Origin: DATLMR01 sp964615905
GTDB taxonomy: Bacteria; Acidobacteriota; Blastocatellia; UBA7656
Direction of reading: 5' to 3'
Length of the DNA: 64,000 nucleotides
Assembly: GCA_964615905.1 (NCBI GenBank)
Contig: CAZTUB010000002.1
Location: 310,001 to 374,000 of the forward strand
Position 1 is the stretch's first letter. Each line of letters opens with the position of its first letter. The notes beneath the pieces are model-generated. The model did no database searches. It was not told where the DNA came from and worked only from the letters and a program-made list of their open reading frames with translations. This document shows positions 7,937 to 17,759 of this stretch, piece after piece. The position numbers and the translations under genes were made by a program.

Positions 7937-10024
7937 ATGCATAAGCCTGTTAAATACATGGAGAAGGGTTTGACCTATGTGGCACGCGCGACCTGGGTGG
8001 CGTTTGAAAGAATGAACCGCATAAAACCGAATGCCTCCTTTAAGCCGAACTGGTCAGACAAGCCTTTATTGAAGTCCTACCAGCAGACCAAGCCGCCGCT
8101 CGGGTGGCCTCGCACGACAGACTCGCTCTGCCCAAAGTGCATACCCGAAATCCGACAGCAGATCATCGACGGCAAGCTCCCGCACGAGATCCTTCTCAAC
8201 GAGAAGGTCGGCGAGATCAAGGCCCAGATCATCGAGCGCGACGGCAAGATCCTCATGGTCAAGGACTGCCCCACTCACGGCCACTTCGAAGACGTTATGT
8301 CTATCGACCCGGCTTTCTTCAAGCATCTCGAAGAGGTATTCCCCGGTCGCGACATCCCCGCGCATAACGACGATAAGCTGCACAACCACGGCAGCTCGAC
8401 CGTCAAACACGGTCGCGGGTCTGTGCTGACGATAGACCTTACGAACCGCTGCAACATGATGTGCGACCCCTGCTTTATGGACGCCAACCAGGTGGGGTTC
8501 GTGCACGAGCTGACGTGGGAAGACATAAAGCAGTTGCTCGACGACGCCATCTCGATCAAGCCTCGCCGTCAGATGAGCGTGCAGTTTTCGGGCGGAGAGC
8601 CCACGCTTTCGCCTTACTTTTTGGATGCGGTTCGATACGCCAGAAAAGTCGGGTTTAACAGCGTGCAGGCGGCGACGAACGGGATAGAGTTCGCCAAGAG
8701 CCCTGAGTTCTGCAAGCAGGCGGCGGAGGCGGGGTTGAGGTATGCGTACCTGCAATTTGACGGGATAGGGAACGCGGCGAACGAGCACAGGAAGGTGGGA
8801 AACCTGTTCGATGTGAAGCTGCGGGCGATAGAGAATCTGCACTCGGCGGGGGTGGAGATAGTGCCGGTGACGACGATAGTAAACGGCATCAACAACGAGC
8901 AGGTCGGGCGCATAATCAAATTCGCCCTCGATAACCCGAAGAAGATCGCCTTTTGCTCGTTCCAGCCCGTCTCTTTCACGGGCCGCGACGAAGAGGTGAG
9001 CGACGAGCGGCGACACGCGCAGCGCTACACGCTCTCGCATCTCGCGCACGACGTAAAGAACCAGACGGGGCTAGGAGAGCCGACTCGCGACTGGTTCCCC
9101 ATATCTTTCATCAGCACCTTCTCTGATTGGGGCGATCTGGTGAAAGGGCCCGACAATGATTGGGGCCAGTTTAAATGCGGCTGCCACCCGAATTGCGGCG
9201 TCGGCATGGCGATTATGGTCGATAAAGAGACGAAAGAGGCCGCGCCCGTTACCTCTTTCCTGCACGGCATGCAACTCGCCAGAGACGTTGCCAAGGTCAA
9301 CGACGCGGCGCGCGGCAAATGGCTTTCAATATTCGGCATGGCGCTCGCGTTGATGAAGAACTACGACCCGTTCAAATCGCCCACCCATTTCCGAATATTC
9401 GATCTGTTGAAGAAGTTCGATAAGACGTGGGGCGCGACGGGCAGGGATTACGGCAAGGTTACAGGCGACCGCACCGCCGAAGACATCGAGAAGCGGCGCA
9501 AGGACCGTTGGAACTTCCTGTTCATCGCGGGCATGTGGTTTCAGGACCTGTTCAACTACGACTTCCGGCGGACGGAGCAGTGCATCATCCCTTACGCTAC
9601 GCAGGAGGGCGAGATCTCATTCTGCGCATACAACACGGGCGTGGGCTGGAGAAACATAATCGAGAAGATGCACATGACGGCCACGCTAACGAAGTGGTAC
9701 GAAGAGCACGGTCGCCACGAGATATTCGCGGGCGGCAAATCCGTGGGGCTCGAAAGCACGGACCACTCGCTTGTGCTTGACGACCACCTGGTGACGCAAG
9801 AGGTGCAGCACGACCTTGACGACCTTGGCATAGCCAAGAACGCGCGCGAAGAGAAACTCCGCGCGCGCGCAGAGCGGCTCCGCAAGCAACAGGAGAACGA
9901 GCGCATGGCGAAACTCTACCGCCAGCACATCCTCAAGGAGCCTGAGACGCCCGACACAAAACTGGTCCAGTTGAAGGGGCCCAAATCGCAGCAAGAGATT
10001 ACCCCTGCCGGGTTTGGCGACTAG
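7937..10024 (+). CDS. Tes/MSS-like radical SAM enzyme (candidate membrane-spanning lipid synthase)
   Basis: 695 residues. An N-terminal rubredoxin-like module has C65-x2-C68 (LCPKC) and C111 (KDCPTHGHF). The radical SAM cluster is C172-x3-C176-x2-C179 (CNMMCDPCFMDA), then SGGEPT at 218-223 and AATNGIEFA. Further cysteines that could hold auxiliary clusters are C414, C416 and C420 (KCGCHPNC) and C549/C563. The blocks NGINNEQVGRIIKFA and QPVSFTGRDEE are hallmarks of the MJ0619-type tetraether synthase family (Tes, GDGT-MAS) and of bacterial MSS, which couple two lipid tails through terminal methyl carbons. The C-terminal 60 residues are a charged coiled coil. Gene start follows GAGGAGACGG. Family membership is well supported; the exact substrate (iso fatty acyl chains) is inferred from the host group and neighbours. 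Confidence 0.85.
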   Translation: MHKPVKYMEKGLTYVARATWVAFERMNRIKPNASFKPNWSDKPLLKSYQQTKPPLGWPRTTDSLCPKCIPEIRQQIIDGKLPHEILLNEKVGEIKAQIIERDGKILMVKDCPTHGHFEDVMSIDPAFFKHLEEVFPGRDIPAHNDDKLHNHGSSTVKHGRGSVLTIDLTNRCNMMCDPCFMDANQVGFVHELTWEDIKQLLDDAISIKPRRQMSVQFSGGEPTLSPYFLDAVRYARKVGFNSVQAATNGIEFAKSPEFCKQAAEAGLRYAYLQFDGIGNAANEHRKVGNLFDVKLRAIENLHSAGVEIVPVTTIVNGINNEQVGRIIKFALDNPKKIAFCSFQPVSFTGRDEEVSDERRHAQRYTLSHLAHDVKNQTGLGEPTRDWFPISFISTFSDWGDLVKGPDNDWGQFKCGCHPNCGVGMAIMVDKETKEAAPVTSFLHGMQLARDVAKVNDAARGKWLSIFGMALALMKNYDPFKSPTHFRIFDLLKKFDKTWGATGRDYGKVTGDRTAEDIEKRRKDRWNFLFIAGMWFQDLFNYDFRRTEQCIIPYATQEGEISFCAYNTGVGWRNIIEKMHMTATLTKWYEEHGRHEIFAGGKSVGLESTDHSLVLDDHLVTQEVQHDLDDLGIAKNAREEKLRARAERLRKQQENERMAKLYRQHILKEPETPDTKLVQLKGPKSQQEITPAGFGD

Positions 10025-10052
10025 CTCATGCATGGAAGCTGCCGACATATAG

Positions 10053-10087
10053 GGCCGCCGACCGAGAGATTGGCGGCCTTATTTTTC
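10053..10087 (+). terminator. Rho-independent terminator after the Tes-like gene
   Basis: Arms GGCCGCC (10053-10059) and GGCGGCC (10072-10078) with a 12-base loop, followed by TTATTTTTC. It closes the Tes-like transcript and separates it from the second radical SAM gene. Confidence 0.85.
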
Positions 10088-10141
10088 TGGCGAGCGCGGC
10101 GGTGATAGGGCTAAAGTAAGGGAGAGGGTTTCTGGGTTGAT

Positions 10142-11149
<1,008 letters not shown>

Positions 11150-11163
11150 GACGCTGCCGCTTT

Positions 11164-11454
11164 CTACTCTTCATCGTGCGCGGAAGCCGTAGCGCCTCGC
11201 TTGCCGAAAGCTTCCGAGAGCGTCTTCGCCATCTCTTCGCGCGTCAGTCGCGCGGGCTTACCCTGGCCTATAATTTCAAAACTCTGAGCGGCGGCAAGCC
11301 AATCTTCTATGCGACCCTCTTTGTTCTCGCCGGGAATTTTGGCGTGCCCGCTTCTGTTAATCAGACAATGCTGGCCAGGCGCTCCACCGTCGAATTTGAT
11401 CTCTGTGCGGTGATCGATTGCGTACCGCTTCAAGTTCATCAGGTTCAGTTCCAT
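11164..11454 (-). CDS. Hypothetical protein downstream of YkgJ-type gene
   Basis: 96 residues, MELNLMNLKRYAIDH at the N-terminus, charged and soluble, with one EDWLAAAQSFEIIG helix. I recognise no family. It starts 6 bp after the stop codon of the YkgJ-like gene on the same strand and is surely co-transcribed with it. Confidence 0.6.
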   Translation of the reverse strand: MELNLMNLKRYAIDHRTEIKFDGGAPGQHCLINRSGHAKIPGENKEGRIEDWLAAAQSFEIIGQGKPARLTREEMAKTLSEAFGKRGATASAHDEE

Positions 11455-11460
11455 CTCTTT

Positions 11461-12066
11461 TCACTCGTCACTGTTGAAGTCCGAAAGTATCGCATCGGCA
11501 ATGGTCGTGGCCGACTTGTGATTTCCGGTCGCGGCTTGCGCGCGGCCTTTCAATTCGACCCACTGTTCGAGCAGCTCGACCTGCGGCTCGATCAGCCCTT
11601 CTATATCGACCTCTTCGCCTGGGCCAAAGTTCAGCTCGCATGCCTGAAGCTCCGCAGGCTTTCCGGGATTGAAGAGCGGGATGCCCCACTTGCGACAGAT
11701 TAGCGGGCGCGCGTTGTAGATCGAGCACGCGTCGTCTTTCAGGGCAGGACACGCAAGCCTCAACCCCGGACGAGGCGTAAAGGATTGCTCTTCGTCTCGA
11801 CCGCCGCCTGTGATCTTTCGGGCCTGCTCGATGTACTCGCGAGCCGCCGCGCGCAGTCGCTCTCGCTCCGTCTTTCCCATCGCTTCGACCGCGCGCGAGA
11901 TATAGGCCGCTTCGATCATCGAGATTGAAAACATCTGGCTACAGCACATCGAGCAGCCGCTGCGGCATTGCATCCGTTCGGCAAATCGGTCGTAGACGCG
12001 ACGAAACTCCGCATCCACGGCGCGTGCGTGTTCTTCGTAAGCCTCGAAAACTTCTTTCGTGATCAA
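11461..12066 (-). CDS. YkgJ-family cysteine-cluster protein
   Basis: 201 residues. The N-terminal C34-x3-C38-x2-C41-C42 (CRSGCSMCC) with later CPAL, CSIYNARPLICRKWG and ACELNFG is the Zn/Fe-chelating pattern of the YkgJ (UPF0153) family. The biochemical role of this family is not settled; metal or Fe-S cluster binding is inferred from the cysteines. The start codon is TTG with GAGAGAGG just upstream. First gene of a two-gene operon on the minus strand. Confidence 0.8.
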   Translation of the reverse strand: MITKEVFEAYEEHARAVDAEFRRVYDRFAERMQCRSGCSMCCSQMFSISMIEAAYISRAVEAMGKTERERLRAAAREYIEQARKITGGGRDEEQSFTPRPGLRLACPALKDDACSIYNARPLICRKWGIPLFNPGKPAELQACELNFGPGEEVDIEGLIEPQVELLEQWVELKGRAQAATGNHKSATTIADAILSDFNSDE

Positions 12067-12240
12067 AAGCCTCTCTCGTCAAAAGCCTCGAATCGGTCCA
12101 CGGATAAGATAACCTTGCTTTGAGAAAAATTCGACCCGTAAACGAGGTTTTGTTTAACCCGGCCGGGTGACATGTTCTGCGGCTGACCTCGACAAACGAT
12201 CCGAACCCGAAGAATGCTAGAAAATCGACGATATTTTCTG

Positions 12241-12268
12241 TTGTCAGCCGGGGCGTTTTTGCTACAAT
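12241..12268 (+). promoter_or_regulatory. Sigma70-type promoter for secreted beta-helix gene
   Basis: TTGTCA (12241-12246), 16-bp spacer, TACAAT (12263-12268). It lies in the 392-bp gap between divergent genes (12067-12458) and predicts a leader of about 180 bases. The leader contains a small hairpin near 12402-12420 (CACC/GGGTG), but I could not match it to any known riboswitch. Confidence 0.65.
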
Positions 12269-12458
12269 CCTTCTGGCTTTAGTCCTCACTAAGCCGAAAT
12301 AAGTTTTTGCTCCCGACTAAGTTTCCGATCAAATCGATCTTAAGCCGAAAGCTTTATCGGTTTCCTTACCCTATCTCCGCCCCGGAGCATTTAGCCGCAC
12401 ATCACCTGACCCCGCCGGGTGATCCACGGCAAAACCATATTCGTAGAGGCAATCGGTT

Positions 12459-14453
12459 ATGAAATATCTGTCGATAGCGATATTCGCTTTTCTCATCTGT
12501 ATAGCAGCTCTGGCCGGGCTGTCCGAAACGGTCGCAGCGCAGTCGGCCACGTACGAAGTCGGGCCGGGCAAACCGTTCCAGACCATAAGCGACGTACCCT
12601 GGGAGTCATTGCAGGCAGGAGATACGGTCTTGATTCACTGGCGCTCAACTCCCTACAAAGAGAAATGGGTGATATGCCGTCAGGGCACCCAAGCGGCTCC
12701 CATCATTGTCAGGGGCGTGCCCGGCCCCGGTGGCGAGTTGCCGGTCATCGACGGCAACGGGGCCACGACACGGCGCTCGCTGAATTACTGGAACGAGCCG
12801 CGCGGTGTTATAAAGATCGGCGGCGCCAACGTGCCTGCCGACACTACTCCGAAACACATCGTAGTCGAGAACCTCGACATACGGAGCGCGCGACCGCCTT
12901 ACACATATACTGCCGCGAACGGCTCGACGCAGACTTATTCGAGCAGCGCGTCTTCGATCTACGTCGAGAAAGGCGAGAACATCAGCATTCGCAACTGCCG
13001 TATGAGCGACAGCGCCAACGGCTTTTTCATCGCTTCGAGCGACTCGCTGGCTTCCCGCAACATCCTTGTCGAGGGCAACTATATTTTCGACAACGGCGTT
13101 GAGGGCAGCATCTTTCAACATAACAACTACACCGCAGCAATCAATATCATCTTTCAATATAACCGCTTTGGCCCGCCGCGCGCTGGCTGTCCGGGCAACA
13201 ACCTCAAGGACCGCTCCGCCGGTCTTGTCGTGCGTTACAACTGGATCGAAGGCGGCAACCGTCAGCTCGATCTTGTCGATGGCGAAGACAGTTCGCTTAT
13301 TCGCAACGACCCGCGTTATCGCAACACGTTCGTTTACGGCAACGTGTTGATCGAGCCCGCAGGGGCTGGGAATCGACAGATTGTTCACTACGGCGGCGAT
13401 AGCGGAGCAACTGCAAACTACCGAAAGGGCACGCTCTACTTTTATAACAACACCATCGTCTCGACGAGGACTGACAGGACTACGCTGCTGAGGCTTTCGA
13501 CGAACGAGGAGCGATGCGATTTTCGAAACAACATCGCTTACGTTACGGCAGCCGGTAATACGCTCTCTCTGGTCGATGCGTCGGGCGTGCTCGACCTGAG
13601 CCACAACTGGTTCAAGCCCGGATGGGTGAACACATTCGGCACTCTTGATGGCATAGTCAATAATGACGGCACATCCGTGCAGGGATCGTCGCCGGGATTC
13701 GCCGGCGAAGCCTCGCAGGATTACCGCCTGAGCGCAGCTTCGGCGTGCGTCAACACGGGGGCTCTGCTTCACGTAAATGTCGGCACCTGGAACAATGCCG
13801 TCCGTGAGTATGTGAAACACCAGTCGAGCCAGGCGCGGTCGCTCGATGCGACGTTCGACATAGGAGCGTTTGAGCTTCAAGGCGGCACCGCGCCTCCACC
13901 CGTCCCCGACCTTGTTATCACGACCGCTAGCCTTGCAGACGGGACCACAGGCGTTGCGTATTCAAAGACACTGGCCGCCGTCGGAGGCGTATCGCCTTAC
14001 AACTGGGCGGTTGCGTCCGGCAGTCTTCCAACAGGTTTATCGCTCAACGCTTTCACGGGCGTCGTAAGCGGCACGCCGTCTGCGGCCGGGACGTTCCTGT
14101 TCACCGTCCGTGTGACCGATTCGCAGCCCGCGCCTGATACTTATACGAGGGGCTATTCGATTACCGTTGCCGCCCCGCAACCCATCCCGGTCAATATCCT
14201 GACAATCAGCTTGCCCGGCGTCCTGCGCGGCAAGCTTTATAAGGAGACGTTGCAGGCCGCGGGCGGGCTCAGACCTTACACCTGGTCGATAACCGCAGGA
14301 AGCCTGCCGCCGGGGCTCTCGCTCAATCCCACGACTGGTTTGATAAGCGGCAAACCTACGACGCGGGGCGCGTGGAGCTTCACCGTCCGCGTGCGCGATA
14401 GCCAGAGCGTGCCCGCGAGTGATACTCAGGCGCTCAGGATCACGGTTCTTTAA
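12459..14453 (+). CDS. Secreted right-handed beta-helix protein with two putative Ig (He_PIG) domains
   Basis: 664 residues. Signal peptide at 1-28 ending VAAQ. Residues about 35-465 have the repeated short-strand pattern with Asn/Asp-rich turns (HIVVENLDIRS, SIRNCRMSD, ILVEGNYIFDN, IIFQYNRFG, LYFYNNTIV) of pectate-lyase-like parallel beta helices. Two Ig-like He_PIG repeats follow at about 485-570 and 575-664, each with the GLSLNxxTGxxSGxP signature. A polysaccharide-binding or -cleaving role outside the cell is likely; no specific catalytic triad could be assigned. Ends before a strong terminator. Confidence 0.85.
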   Translation: MKYLSIAIFAFLICIAALAGLSETVAAQSATYEVGPGKPFQTISDVPWESLQAGDTVLIHWRSTPYKEKWVICRQGTQAAPIIVRGVPGPGGELPVIDGNGATTRRSLNYWNEPRGVIKIGGANVPADTTPKHIVVENLDIRSARPPYTYTAANGSTQTYSSSASSIYVEKGENISIRNCRMSDSANGFFIASSDSLASRNILVEGNYIFDNGVEGSIFQHNNYTAAINIIFQYNRFGPPRAGCPGNNLKDRSAGLVVRYNWIEGGNRQLDLVDGEDSSLIRNDPRYRNTFVYGNVLIEPAGAGNRQIVHYGGDSGATANYRKGTLYFYNNTIVSTRTDRTTLLRLSTNEERCDFRNNIAYVTAAGNTLSLVDASGVLDLSHNWFKPGWVNTFGTLDGIVNNDGTSVQGSSPGFAGEASQDYRLSAASACVNTGALLHVNVGTWNNAVREYVKHQSSQARSLDATFDIGAFELQGGTAPPPVPDLVITTASLADGTTGVAYSKTLAAVGGVSPYNWAVASGSLPTGLSLNAFTGVVSGTPSAAGTFLFTVRVTDSQPAPDTYTRGYSITVAAPQPIPVNILTISLPGVLRGKLYKETLQAAGGLRPYTWSITAGSLPPGLSLNPTTGLISGKPTTRGAWSFTVRVRDSQSVPASDTQALRITVL

Positions 14454-14474
14454 GTTTGAACCGTAATTACAAAC

Positions 14475-14519
14475 AAGACCGCAAAGAACAGAGACTTCGT
14501 TCTTTGCGGTCTTTTATTT
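14475..14519 (+). terminator. Strong rho-independent terminator
   Basis: Arms AAGACCGCAAAGAA (14475-14488) and TTCTTTGCGGTCTT (14500-14513) are perfectly complementary over 14 bp, followed by TTATTT. Ends the beta-helix gene transcript. Confidence 0.92.
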
Positions 14520-14606
14520 GCGGGCATCGGCTGTTCGCCTGACTCTTCTTGTCTCTCCACGCCTTTTTTGTGAAGATCAATAAAACAAGGATTGGAGGGG
14601 TAAGGG

Positions 14607-16004
14607 TTGACTACAGGGTTCTTGATCGACAGGGTGGCGCTGGCGCTGGCCGTGCTGTTCTTGCTGTCTGCGCTCTGCCCGAAGCAGGGGCTGGCAGCGA
14701 CCCGGCAGCAAAAGACCGATTACGCGCAACTCGAAGAAGTGGTCCTGAAAGAGCTGCAAGAGACAAACACGCCCGGCGCTGCGGTCGCGATCATCAAAGA
14801 TGATCGAGTGATCTATAGCAAAGCCTTCGGCGTGGCGAGCGTTGAAACGAAAGCCCCTGCCACCGAAGATATGCTCTTTCGTCTCGGCTCGACGACAAAG
14901 ATGTTCACCGCCGCCGCGCTCGTTACGCTCGCAGACGAGGGCAAGATAAGACTCGACGCGCCAATTGGAAGTTACATAAAGGATCTCCCTCCGACCCTTT
15001 CTCGCATAACCGCGCACCAGTTGTTGAGCAACACATCGGGGATGCGAGATTTCGCCGCGCCCTTTGTCTCTGATGACGAAGCCGCGCTGGCCAGGATGGT
15101 CCGGTCATGGAAAGACGATCTCTTTTTCACAGAGCCGGGGAAGATATATTCCTACTCAAGCGCCGGTTTCTGGCTCGCCGGTTTTCTGCTCGAAGAAGTC
15201 GGCAAAAGGCCATACGCGGATAAGATGGACGAGCTGATCTTTAAGCCGCTTGGGATGACGCGAACGACGTTGCGCCCGCTCGTCGCGATGACATACCCGA
15301 TGTCGGTTGGCCACAACATCAACGCAGCGAAGAGGCCGGAAGTGATAAGGCCGTTCTTTAACAACACGGCGATGTGGCCCGCCGGGTCGATCTTTTCAAA
15401 CGTCGGAGACCTCTCGCGGTTCGTAATCGCTTTGATGAACGGCGGCAAAATTGACGGCAAACAGCCGCTTGCCGAGGGAGTCGCCGCCAGGCTTCCAGCC
15501 CCACACGCGCCCATACCGGGCGATTCGACCGCCAGCTATGGTTACGGATTGTTGATGTTCGACTATCGAGGCGAGCGCGTGGTTATGCACGGGGGGTTCA
15601 GCAGAGGTTACGGCTCGATGATTCAGATCTGGCCGAAACATCGTTTCGCGGTGATAGCTTTGACAAACAGAAGCGGCGAGACGCTGCCACGGACCAGAGA
15701 TAAAGCCGCCGAGGTAGTCCTGGGGCTAAAACCGCCCGTCGAGGAGCGAGCCTCGGTATCGCCGCTGACCGAGGCCGAGATGGTAAGCTTCGCGGGCAGA
15801 TATTTTCACGACCCTTCGGTCTGGGAGGTATTCATCAAAGACGGCAAGCTTGTGTTGAAACTTGACGGAGCGGAGTCGGAGCTAAAGAAGGTTGGCGACA
15901 GACGATTCTCCTACGGCGACGGCGAAGAGATAGTCTTTGTCGCGGGCGCGGGCGGCAAGATAGAGCACCTGTTTACAGGGTTATACTCTGCGAAAAAGAG
16001 GTAG
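14607..16004 (+). CDS. Secreted serine hydrolase, class C beta-lactamase fold
   Basis: 465 residues. The start is a TTG preceded by GGAGGGG with a 6-bp gap; no ATG fits. A signal peptide covers about 1-30 (LALAVLFLLSALC). Motifs of the serine beta-lactamase-like family: S95-T-T-K98, Y183-S-S185 and HGGFSRG near residue 330. The C-terminal 90 residues form a small beta domain seen in related esterases. It could be a D-Ala-D-Ala carboxypeptidase, esterase or peptidase; the sequence does not settle which. It converges on a second member of the same family. Confidence 0.85.
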   Translation: MTTGFLIDRVALALAVLFLLSALCPKQGLAATRQQKTDYAQLEEVVLKELQETNTPGAAVAIIKDDRVIYSKAFGVASVETKAPATEDMLFRLGSTTKMFTAAALVTLADEGKIRLDAPIGSYIKDLPPTLSRITAHQLLSNTSGMRDFAAPFVSDDEAALARMVRSWKDDLFFTEPGKIYSYSSAGFWLAGFLLEEVGKRPYADKMDELIFKPLGMTRTTLRPLVAMTYPMSVGHNINAAKRPEVIRPFFNNTAMWPAGSIFSNVGDLSRFVIALMNGGKIDGKQPLAEGVAARLPAPHAPIPGDSTASYGYGLLMFDYRGERVVMHGGFSRGYGSMIQIWPKHRFAVIALTNRSGETLPRTRDKAAEVVLGLKPPVEERASVSPLTEAEMVSFAGRYFHDPSVWEVFIKDGKLVLKLDGAESELKKVGDRRFSYGDGEEIVFVAGAGGKIEHLFTGLYSAKKR

Positions 16005-16047
16005 CGCTTCTTATCTCGCCCGCGTCCGTTGACCGCCGCTTTGACGG

Positions 16048-17535
16048 TCACTGCTGTTTCAGCTTCTTCAGCATCTCTGCGGCGTTGGTATTCGCAGGGT
16101 CGAGCTTTAACGATTTTTCATAGTTCTCGATTGCCTTCGCTTTATAGCCGTCTCGCATGTAGGCTTCGCCGAGACTGTCGTAGACATTTGACGAAGAAGG
16201 ATAAGCCTCGACGTTTAGCTGAAAGACCCGTATAGCCTCTTTTACCTTGCCCTGGTTCATCAGGTTGTAGCCAAGCTCGTTTAGTACAGGCTCCTGGAAA
16301 TTGTAAGCGTCACCCTGATTCTTCTTCAGGTCATAATACTTCTGAACTGCCGCGTCTATTCCTTGAGCAACCATAGTCTTGTAGAAGACCCTTGCGACAG
16401 ACGGTTTGACCGCCGAAGCGTCAGGCTCTAATCCGAGCGCGACATCGAGCGCGACGTTGGTCAGCTGGCGCATGGGGGCGCGGTCAAAGTTCGTCATCAT
16501 CACAACCGCGATTGACCTGTCGGGTATCAAGACGAGGTTGCTCAGGAAGCCGAGGTCGCCGCCGCTGTGTGTCACGATAGAGTGGTCTTTATATTTCTGA
16601 AGAAACCAGCTTATGCCGATCTGTTGGAACTGCGCGCTCGCGGGCTTCCACATCAGGTCGTAGGTCGAAGCCTTCAGAATGCGCTTGCCGTCCAGCTCTC
16701 CACGGTTGAGGTTGGCAATCGCCCATCGCGACATATCAAGCACGTTCGAGATGAGCGTCGAGCTTGGCGCGTGCATGCGGTTGTACGGGAAGACAGGGCT
16801 CACCGCAACGTCGTATGAGTCGTTATAAACGTGAGGGCTCGTGAGCAGATCGGGGTCCGCCTGTTTTACAATCAGCGTGCTCTTCTTCATTCCGAGAGGG
16901 TCAAGGATGTGACGCCGCACGTAGTCTTCAAAGCTCTCTCCAGACACTTTTGCGATCACGTCGCCAAGGACTTCATAAGCCATGTTGCTGTACTGGAATC
17001 TCGCGCCGGGCTCGGCTATAAGCGAGTGCGCGGTCAGGCTGCGGACATACCGCTCAAGCGCGCCCGCGTCGTACTGCGGCTTGTCCCACTCGTAGTCCTC
17101 CACGTCGGGCATGCCTGAGATGTGGCTCAGCATCTGCCGCAGGGTGATCGCCTTCGCGCGGTCGTCTTTCAGGCGAAAGTACGGAAGGTGCTTCGACACA
17201 GGATCGTCGAGGTTGATCTTACCCTGCTCCCAGAGCTGCATGATCGAGGTGGCGACAAAGGGCTTTGTGATCGAAGCCATGTGAAAGAGTGACTGGGGAG
17301 TTATGGGCCTCGATTTGTCCTTGAGGTTTTTGACTCCGAACCCTGCGGCGTATACTACTTTCCGGTTTTCGACCACCGCGATTGCAAAACCGGGCACGTC
17401 GGCCTTTTCGAGTATCTGTTTGATAACCGGCTCAAGCCGGGTTTTATAACGGCTGCTGTCGGCCTGACCAACAGCCGTCGGCGCCAGACAGGCTGCTGTT
17501 AAAAGGATCAACGAGGCGCGAGTTATGGTCTTCAT
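16048..17535 (-). CDS. Secreted serine hydrolase, class C beta-lactamase fold, with C-terminal TPRs
   Basis: 495 residues with a signal peptide at 1-23. Active-site motifs S88-I-T-K91, Y182-S-N184 and HSGGDLG. Residues about 370-490 add a helical TPR region (YDSLGEAYMRDGYKAKAIENY). The substrate is unknown; peptidoglycan-related peptides, esters or lactams are family options. GGAGGG lies before the ATG. It is convergent with the gene at 14607-16004; a TGACCG/CGGTCA hairpin (16030-16050) overlaps its stop codon. Confidence 0.85.
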   Translation of the reverse strand: MKTITRASLILLTAACLAPTAVGQADSSRYKTRLEPVIKQILEKADVPGFAIAVVENRKVVYAAGFGVKNLKDKSRPITPQSLFHMASITKPFVATSIMQLWEQGKINLDDPVSKHLPYFRLKDDRAKAITLRQMLSHISGMPDVEDYEWDKPQYDAGALERYVRSLTAHSLIAEPGARFQYSNMAYEVLGDVIAKVSGESFEDYVRRHILDPLGMKKSTLIVKQADPDLLTSPHVYNDSYDVAVSPVFPYNRMHAPSSTLISNVLDMSRWAIANLNRGELDGKRILKASTYDLMWKPASAQFQQIGISWFLQKYKDHSIVTHSGGDLGFLSNLVLIPDRSIAVVMMTNFDRAPMRQLTNVALDVALGLEPDASAVKPSVARVFYKTMVAQGIDAAVQKYYDLKKNQGDAYNFQEPVLNELGYNLMNQGKVKEAIRVFQLNVEAYPSSSNVYDSLGEAYMRDGYKAKAIENYEKSLKLDPANTNAAEMLKKLKQQ

Positions 17536-17759
17536 CTATATCCCTCCGTATAAAGTCCTTGTGCGGGATTATTGAGCTATAATTCTCTACTTCTATTCCC
17601 AACCTTCGTTTACTATTTCTATCATATATACGAAGGATAAGGGAAAATAGACGCGGCGGCCGCCTTGAAAATCGACCGGGCGATCAGGCGGCATATTGAA
17701 AATCGCAGGTTCTAAGGTTAAAGTGAATCTGCTTCTCTGCTGTGGTGAGGCAAGGTTAG

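Noticed and set aside
12269..12458. Possible riboswitch in the leader of the beta-helix gene (GEMM-like GGCAAAACC)
   Set aside because: The rest of the c-di-GMP-I core is absent; the similarity is limited to a few bases.
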